A program made the position numbers and the translations under genes. Of a stretch of DNA of 64,000 bases, positions 11,401-20,943 are shown one piece after another. The stretch is from Mercenaria mercenaria (lineage: Eukaryota; Mollusca; Bivalvia; Venerida; Veneridae). Within the stretch, counting starts at the first letter, position 1. Each line of letters starts with the position of its first letter. Location of the stretch: NCBI RefSeq assembly GCF_021730395.1, contig NC_069371.1, positions 72,570,001 to 72,634,000 of the forward strand. The letters are read 5' to 3'. The notes beneath the pieces were generated by a model, which had not been told where the DNA came from, searched no databases, and saw only the letters and a list, made by a program, of their open reading frames with translations.

Positions 11401-14400
11401 AGTGACCCCCACAAGACTAATTATTCGATTAAGTTCTCTGTTTTGATAAAAACTTAAAGCAAACAATCAAGTTGAAGCCATTTTGCCTGTTGGGAGAACT
11501 TCAAGAACTGTTGAAATATTTCTATTTGGGTAGAGTAACAGGTAAATACTTACATGTATGATGGAATAATGATTTTTCAATTTATTTTGCACATTGCCGT
11601 TGTGAGCATAGTCATTATTTTCATGCATTTTAATATATTTCAGCTGACATACTGGTCTCCATTGGTATCGTTACTGTTTTCCGTCTGCACTTACCAGAAC
11701 AAAGCTCCAGCGGGGAACGACCCCTTGTGTCAAATTAGATAGGGAACTCAGTTTCATGAAATAATAACAGAGAATTGTTAATTTTTCTGCTTTATTCTCA
11801 CAATGGACATGAATTTGCCGAGTGTGCGAAACCGCGTTTAATGCGAAACCGGGTACACTGACTCTATGTTTTTGTTAGGGCTGTTTACTTAAACCTTCAA
11901 CTATATTCATCTCAGTAGATCTAAATTCGAATCTACCTGTATTGCTGCTGTTTCTATCACAGTGAATGCTCGGTCCGTGAATACAGCAGGGAGAGAAATA
12001 ACCCAGTAGATATCTTCAGGTAGAACGCCCCTTAGTATCTTGTCTAGAAAAGCCTCTAAATTGTCTTTAACGAGGCTTATAATTGCTTGAAACACTTCGA
12101 CTGCAGGAGTCTTTTCCCCTGATTCATCTTTGATATGTACATTATGTATCCCTTTGTCTGTCTGAAAATCAATTAATATTATTATATGATGCACTCTTAT
12201 AATAGAGGGGGGTCAATTTATATATCAACCAGTTGGTCAGATATTAACCTAGGATTGAATACAAATAGGCTCGGGTTTAATGTTGTTTCAGGCAGTTTGA
12301 ATATTTCTTTATGTTTGGTTTCTGATGTGTACTGTGTATAAAACTATTAAATATGAAACTAAACGTTAATAAAAAGCCATCATGTTGTTAAGACCTTCGA
12401 ACCTACCAGTATTTTATAAAGAGGTAGCTTTATTTCTTTGTAGAGATGACCCTGGCAATGTTCCATATACTTGTCAAGTGCATCATATCCAAAACTGTCA
12501 AACGTTTTTTTGTCATCCATTAATATAATAGTAGGATTATCTGTTGATAATTCTGTTGAACAAAGATAAGGCTGCATCAGTATGTCTGTAGGATCCTTTT
12601 GATAGTCGTATTTAAACGAAAATGCGTATCTGGTGTACGTATTACCAATATCTACGCTTGCAACAAGAATGGAAGTAACGTCTGGCTGCATACACGACAT
12701 CGTAGCCTATAAACATAAGTACACAGGGAACGATAGCATTATCAAACCATAAGCTAAAGATGTCAGAATGGTTATTGCTTGAATCTTTATAGTGTCATTT
12801 GTTTCATACAACACTGTGCCAATTTTTGCAACGTTACTGATGACGCAAATTGTGTTGAACAGCGACGGCCAAAGATGGTAACACAATCAATTTTCCATTA
12901 TCTTTTGGAGGTGTAATGTGTATAGAATTGTATTTATACTCACCATCAACGTTTCTTTTCTTTCTGCTTGTATGAATCTACAATCCAGTTTTGTTCCCAT
13001 GACTGCATCTGGAGATATTTCCTTCCACTTCATAGTCAGCATAAGAAAGATAAAATTAATTTTCCAACATAAAATATACAAAAAAAGCCATAACAGTAAT
13101 CACAACATAGGTTATGAGAAACTTATTCCTCCAACATTCACATATATAAACCAGTTAGAGCCATGCATGCAAAACTGTTAAATATCATGAGTAATACATG
13201 TTCAATTGAAAATTACGACAGATGGTTTTTATAGTCTGAATCTGAGATGTTCCGTTTTCAGTAGTAAAAACATTCATTTGCTTTATTGTCTGATTCCCCA
13301 GGATTCAGAGTTTACAGGCATAACCAGGTGGTTAGTCAGACGATAACAAGAAGGTTTTTTTATTCTGGCGTGATCACTGAAATATTGTGATAAAAGTATG
13401 CTAAACTTAATACATCCGAAGGGCATCATGCAGTACTCTGACGTCAAAAGTAACGTCATGATATCCTCACTGCTCCGAACGTCAACCGTTAATTATTGCA
13501 GAATTCATCATGCTTGACTTCCTTCTTTGTTTAAGTGATAGACGAATCGGGTTATTTATTAATAAAGCTTACTTCATGTACGCCGATGTATAGTTCTTGA
13601 AATCCATTAAAATCTTTAAATATAAGAAGAAAAGTTGGAGGACAACAAAGCTCGACTATTCAAAAGCTTATCACTACAAGAAGTTAAAATACTGAAAATA
13701 TGCCCTGACATAAAAAATTACAAAAGCGGTCAGAATTTTGAGTCATAGAACTTTGCCCTACTATGATGCTTAATGAGATAACAGATTACAACGAAACTGG
13801 GCTAGGTGTAAAAAAACACAGAGACATAAAATAGCGAAAGATGTGTGACCTATGCATTGCATGTCATATCATCAAAGTTAACAAATGCGAGATGTTTGAT
13901 TCATTCCCACAAGCGGTTAATGAGATACCAGCTTACATACAAACATTAACCAAGAATTGCTCTCTTGGGAAAGGGACATAGATTTGTAAATTGCAATACA
14001 GAGTTACATAAACTGCGCATTGCATACAGGATCATCACAGTAAGCAAGCATGTGAAGCTTTAATCAAGTCCTATAAAAACTGTCTTCTCTAATGATACTT
14101 AATGAGATAACAGACCACTTAAGATATTATTGTCCAGAAAAGGGCATAACTGTGCGTGTAAGGCTTCAATCCATTCCTGTTAGTTGATACTGAGAAACTT
14201 ACCGAAAATCGGGCCGCCGACGCCGACGAACGGGTGAGCGCAATATCTCTACGTATTCCGTGAGTAGTCGGGGTTTAATTATGTGAAAATAATGCAGTAG
14301 AAAGTTATGGAACCTGTTCAGTGCGTGTCAGATTATCACAGTGAGCAAGTGTGTGAAGTTTCAGTCCATTTCAATCAGTTGATACTGAGATACCAGCTTA

Positions 14401-17400
14401 CATACAGAAATTGAACCAATGCGGGAGGCCGACGAACGGGTGAGTACAGTTGCTTCGCATATTCTTCATTAAAATGAAACCAGGCAGAACCACAGATAAA
14501 ACATAAAGAACATTACCTGAATGACTTTTCATGTTGAATGAAACAATGAAATATGAGACTCTGCCTAGCATTTCCACGAGTTTTAAATTAATAGATTCAG
14601 TGTGAAAGAAAAATACAAGTGATTTTATAGTAATTCTTTTTATTACATGTTAGCTTTATTTTTCTTTGCTTGCCTACTTTTTTCTGTACTGAAACGACGT
14701 CAAACATCTTACTTTATTTCCTTACCATTTGGTCCATGTGGTCCTCTAATGCTTCGCCACGTGCAAACATTGATCGTACCATTAACTTGTGTTTGTATGT
14801 TTGATTTTCACCGTACTTGAATGAATGAAGCGTGACTGCGAAAATATAATATACAAATAGGTCTGTAATAGAATTCCGCATGTTCTTTTTTACTCTCATT
14901 AATAGAAACTGGCTTCAATATTAGATTAACATAAGGAAAGCACAATCGAAACTAGGGAAGACAGATTTACTAAGAGGGCTTGCGTCTTCTCAGTAGTAGG
15001 CGATTTGGTAATAATGACTGCAAGGTACACATATATTGTTACAGTGACAGTTATGCTGTTAGGTACTCATATTTGCTGTAAGTCAGACGTTGTAATATCG
15101 TTATATTTAATTAAAAAGACAAATTGCTTAATTGTTGCTCTTGTACCACAATGGTATAAATCACATATTATTAAAGTATATACATTTACCATTGATTTAT
15201 AGCATAGAGATTAAAAATATTGCAGAATTTAATGATAAAAGACACGCTTAAATGTGTTCAACAGCTTATTTGATTATTTGAGCCGCGCCACGTGAAAACC
15301 AACATAGTGCGTTTTGCGACCAGCATGGATCCAGACCAACGTACGCATACGCGCAGTCTGGTCAGGAGCCATGCTGTTCGCTTTCAAGTCTGTTGCAATT
15401 AGAGAAACCGTTAGCGTACAGCATGGATCCTGGTCTGAATCCATCCTGGTCGCAAACACACTATGTTGGTTTTCACATGGCGTGGCCCATTTGTCCTTTT
15501 ACAACCCTCAGTCGCAGAAGCAAAGAAAAACGTACGTATGCATTAAAAAGTTGTTGTTACCTAATATTTCTGTTGACTGGTTTGGTGGAATTATCCCCTT
15601 GTTTGGCTTGATAGTGTATACCATCGGAGCTGTTACCATTATTTTAAAACAAATACTCTCTTGTGAAGGATTCATTAACTTGAGTTTTGCTGTAACGTTC
15701 TTGTCAGATGGCACTGGAAGTAACAATATGCGAGTATATCTGCATATATATATTGGCATAGCCCCGTGTTATTTCGAAGAAAGTAACTTCAAAGCGAGAA
15801 ATTTTGTTTGTTTGTTTACTTCGTTTTTCAACAGTATTTCAGTCATGTAACGGCGGGCAGTTAACCTAACCAGTGTTCCTGGATTCTATACCAGTACAAA
15901 CCTGTTCTCCGCAAGTAACTGCCAACTTCCCCACATGAATTATCAGAGGTGGAGGACTAATGATTTCAGACACAATGTCGTTTATCAAATAGTCACGATG
16001 ATCATACGCCCCGCCCGAAGATCGAACTCGCGACCTCGCGATCCGTAGACCAACGCTCCTACCTACTGAGCTAAGCGGGCGGGCTTCAAAGCGAGAAATT
16101 GTAAATGGTTTAATATATGTTAGAATCCAATTTATGTTTGATTATATGAGCAAATACTTCATTTATGAATATATATAGTGGACGCAACTTGACCCCGATG
16201 GTTGACCTTTGTATTATAATACATAATGAGGCACAGCCTATTATTGAAAAGGAGTGTACGTAACACACGATCTGCACGAGAAAAAGGAAATAAATGTTTG
16301 TGTAAATATGAATTACTGTATTGGAAAGTTTGAACTGATCAAATGTAAGTGTATATACTTTGAAACTGCATTATATACAAACTAATTCCATATAAATATA
16401 TACGGCTACCCTAAGCACCCTTGATTTCTATAATGAAATAATCGATATGAATAATCAGCCTAAGGTCAACCATCGCGGTCAAGTTGCGACTACTATACAC
16501 TAACCAGGTTTGTGTTTATAAACAGTACTGTGTGATAGGTTTACAAAGTATAAATGTGTATAACCACTACAAAACTGAAGTGTTTCTTTAGAAATTTACC
16601 GTTATACGGGACATGTAAAGTTAGCATTGCTATACGCGCTATTTTAAAGATAGATAGATGTGCGATGGAATATCATAATAACGAAAAAGTTATCATCAAT
16701 GTATGGTGGCACACTTCTGCATACGATAACCAGATAAGTTTCGCGAAAATGTATCGAGTTTTCAAGAAAAACATTAAAAAAATCTCGAAAACATATAAAC
16801 TTTTCGCGAAAACATAAAAACTTTTCTCGAAAGGAACTGCAAATATTAAGTGGATAAATTTGTGTTATTGCCAACTTCTGCATAAGAAAACCAGATAAGT
16901 TTCGCGAAAATGGACCAAATTTTCATGAAAAACGGTAACGTTTTCGTGAAAATAAAATAATATTTTCGCGAAAATTTTATTTTCACGAAAACTATACCGC
17001 TTTTCGTGAAAGTTTAGTCCATTTTTCGCGAAACTTATCTGGTTTTCCTATGCAGTAGTGGGCACTAACGCAGTCTTTTTACGTTTAATATTTGCAGCTC
17101 TTTTCGTGAAAAGCTTTTATGTTTTCGCGAAAAAAATTCTGTTTTTCGTGAAAACTCGATACATTTTCGCGAAACTTATCTAGTTGTCGTATGCAGAAAT
17201 ATGCCACCATATCAATGGCAGTAGATTGCATTTTCCATTTACATATGAAAACTACTGTTTCATAAACAATTTTCCTGATAACTTATGCACAAGGAACAAA
17301 AAAAATGTTTAAGTATGGTGGCATATTTCTGCATACGATAACAAGATAAGTTTCACGAAATTGTATAGAGTTTTCACGAAAATTTACAAACTTTTCACGA

Positions 17401-20400
17401 AAAGAATCTCTTGTTCTAAGTGGAAAAAATTCACGATAGTGCCAACTACTGCATACGATAACAAATACGGAATGAACAGAAATAACAAAGGGAGTTAAAA
17501 AAAATACGTTGATTTTGAAACCCATCTGAATGTTATAATTAAATATCTATAAGTTCAAGACACTCTTAGGGGTGGTGGTCGGGGATTGAGGTGGATATAA
17601 CACACTTCATCCGTAGAGGGGCCTATTGGGTTATCTTTATGCAGTTCAGGGCACTACTTTGACATATTGTCTCGTTAACCAGATAAAACTTTCACGAAAA
17701 CTTTCTCCTACTTTCACGAAAGTTTGTTCAAATTTTCGCGAAAAGTATTGTTTTTTCGCGAAAGTTCATAAACTTTTCATGAAAACTTTATGATTATCGT
17801 ATGCAGAAATATGCCACCATATTTAAGTGATAATATTTGCGTATTATATAGACTCCATAGACAGAGTGTAACACTATGAGACGTTCAATGTTAAAATCGA
17901 TCAATTAAGAGGCATGGGGAATCCACCTTCAGACAGACTGTGAGAGTTATGTGCGTTATAATCCTGACATGCTATATGTCTTAAAAGAGCCGGAAAGTGT
18001 GTTCCCCAAATCCCAACCATTTTAAATCATTAGGGCGCCCTAACCATACCGAAGAATATTCCTCCCGCCAATAATCTATAGCGGTTCTAGATATAGAAAT
18101 AAGAAGGACATGTACATATTTCACTAAGTAACAAAACTACTAAAAGTAAGAAATCTTAGTTGCAAAAATATTATCAATGTTCAAAATTTGATTCTTCGCA
18201 TGGTAGTTTTTAAATAAATTTTATCTTTATGCTTGATTCGTAAACCTTACTATTTATAATGCCATCATTTCGTCATTTTTCCTTCTATTTTCTATATAAA
18301 AGTATAAAAATTTCTTTTATGCGTTTATTCAATTTAATTAAATGCAATTTTTTTTTATAAAACCATAGATATGAAAGCTTAGGTGCAAATGTCCTGGGGG
18401 GGCAAATGTCCGGATCCACAAACCAGTTATTACTTTTATAACGGGTTTAGAAAGCCTGGTTAAACTAGGACTAAACAATCAAAGTGATAAAATACAACAG
18501 TATTTTTATTTTTCAATAAATCAAGTTTTATTACAATAATATCTCATTATTGCTGGATTTTTATCTAAAATATGAGAAAATGCATTCAGGCACCGTTTGT
18601 AAATAATAAATCATGTGAGCACAATGATATCTCTTGATTGCTGGATTTTCTCACAAATAAAAAATAACGTATTTAGGCCACACATGGGGAACTACATATT
18701 CCAAAATCACAGTTCTTTTACTATAATCAGAATTATCTGACATTAATAAAGTTTTCTTATAACTCAGTTTACATAACACAATTCATACTGATCAAGACCA
18801 TAATAACTGAATAAAAAATACTTGTCATTTCACTTACTCAGTTTAAAGTAATTATTTTAATTTTCAATTTAATTTGTTAAATAAAGGTGAGAGTTTTCTA
18901 AAAGGGTGAGAATTGCTTTGCTGTAAGAGTTATAATTTAATTGGTCAGGACATTACTCAACATGACTGAGAAGTTACAATTAGCATATTATCAACTAAAA
19001 TAAATTTGTGTATATTCTGAAAAAAAAACTGCATTTTAATCAAATTTTAAGCAATAAAATGCAAAACACAGGAAATAACCAGTTATCTGTACATATCAAT
19101 AAAATCTATGATCCTCTGACATGGACTATATGTCAAGCCGATATAGAATTTATGGGCCCTTATCAGACAGAGCCAGACAGGATCCTATATATTGAGAATT
19201 AAGATGTCTGACATTTACGGGCTTCGTGCGGGGGGGGGGGGGGGGGGGGGGGGGGGTAGGTCACTTATATAGGAGAGTTTCTTTACCTTTAAACAACACA
19301 GACATGTGCAACACTGATAAGTACGGTAGCACAGAGGTGACATAGATGTTTTTTTATATTAATACGTGCGCACGTAATAACTAATACGTGCGCACGTACT
19401 AGTACAAAAAGCATCATCACACATACTATAAAGTAATACGTGCGCACATATTAGTACAAAAAACATCATCGCACATACTATAAACAATCTTCGTACGTAT
19501 AAAGTAATACGTGCGCACGGATTAGTATAAAAAACATCGTCGTACGTATAAAGTAATATGTACGCACGTAAAAGGTTTTACGTGCGCACGTATTAGTTTA
19601 TGCGTAGGTAGATATTTTTTATAAACTAGTATGTGCGCACGTAAAACCTTTTACGTGCGCACGTATTACTTCATACGTACGAAGGAGTTTTGTTTTTTTT
19701 ATAGAATGTGCGATGATGTGTTTTGTACTAGTACGTGCGCATGTATTACTTTATACGTACGAAGATATATTTTTTTTAGTATGTGCGATGATGTTTTTTT
19801 TGTACTAGTACGTGCGCACGTATTAGTTATTACGTGCGCACGAATTAGTTATTACGTATGCACGTATTAATATAAAAAACATCTATGCCACCTCTGTGCC
19901 ACCGTAGATAATGCTATAAATGCGTTATGAATTACGGGTTGATTTTTGTAACTGCGTGATATAATTATAATGTCATTTCATTTTTTAGCATCATTTTTTT
20001 TATTTTGCAAACAGTTTGCATACTTATATTGGTGAAATATGTGAAGTTATATTCATACATGCAATGTATGCTTGAATATGGCAAAATACCTGTACCACCA
20101 ATATTTTTAAAAGAAGTAGAAAATGATCAATTTGACCAAAGGTAACATAATTCTCCCTTTTATTTGTTTTACAAACATACCATAATTTTCGATTCATTAA
20201 ATGTTTTGCTTTCCCATATCTTAAGAATTACTGAATTGATATAATACCAAAGAAGTATAGAACGTATAGCTCTTTGGATATACGCATGATACTTAACCAT
20301 TTTAAAGTAAAAAATTCAAAATCTACTTCTGTATTATTATATATTGTAATCAACCGGATTTATATTATATTCAGCGTCACTGAAAAGTTACCATCTAATA

Positions 20401-20908
20401 AATACCTCTTTACTATTTTATACAATATCGACGTCACTTTTTCATGGCCTGTGCGCGCTCGCTTACTCATAAACCCTGTCTGATCATGTCTCCTAACCCA
20501 TTTCATGACTGTCAGGTGAGAACAGCACATACGACGTGCAATTTCGCGACATGAAAATTCGGCGTTAACCATGCCAATGGCCTGATGGCGTTGATCGTGC
20601 CTTAAACGTGGCATTCTTAGCAAGGATAGTCTAGGTTTTTTTAACGTATTTCTTTTAGTCTGTCGACTAACTTTCAAGTGCGATGAATGATTTGCGACAG
20701 AAAATTCATACATGTCGACATTGCTGGAAAAAGTCATTTTGCACGTGCAGCCCGTGCCTCAAATGGAGTTAATCGAATTTGACAAATCTTTACACCAGTG
20801 ACGTCTCAGCTGCGTCAAAGATGTAGTCGTGTTATGCATTTAACACAGTTCAATGCGATTTTTAAAATATAAGGGCCATTAGGGTGGTAACTTTTCAGTA
20901 ACGCTGAG

Positions 20909-20943
<35 letters not shown>

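Noticed and set aside
15508-15759. Stand-alone 83-aa MSP protein gene
   Set aside because: Only the part between acceptor 15714 and donor 15560 matches MSP; the ORF ends are intron sequence and the phases join exons 1 and 3.
19322-19906. CRISPR-like regular palindromic repeats
   Set aside because: Eukaryotic intron context, spacers are mirrored and not unique, no cas genes; a fold-back element explains it.
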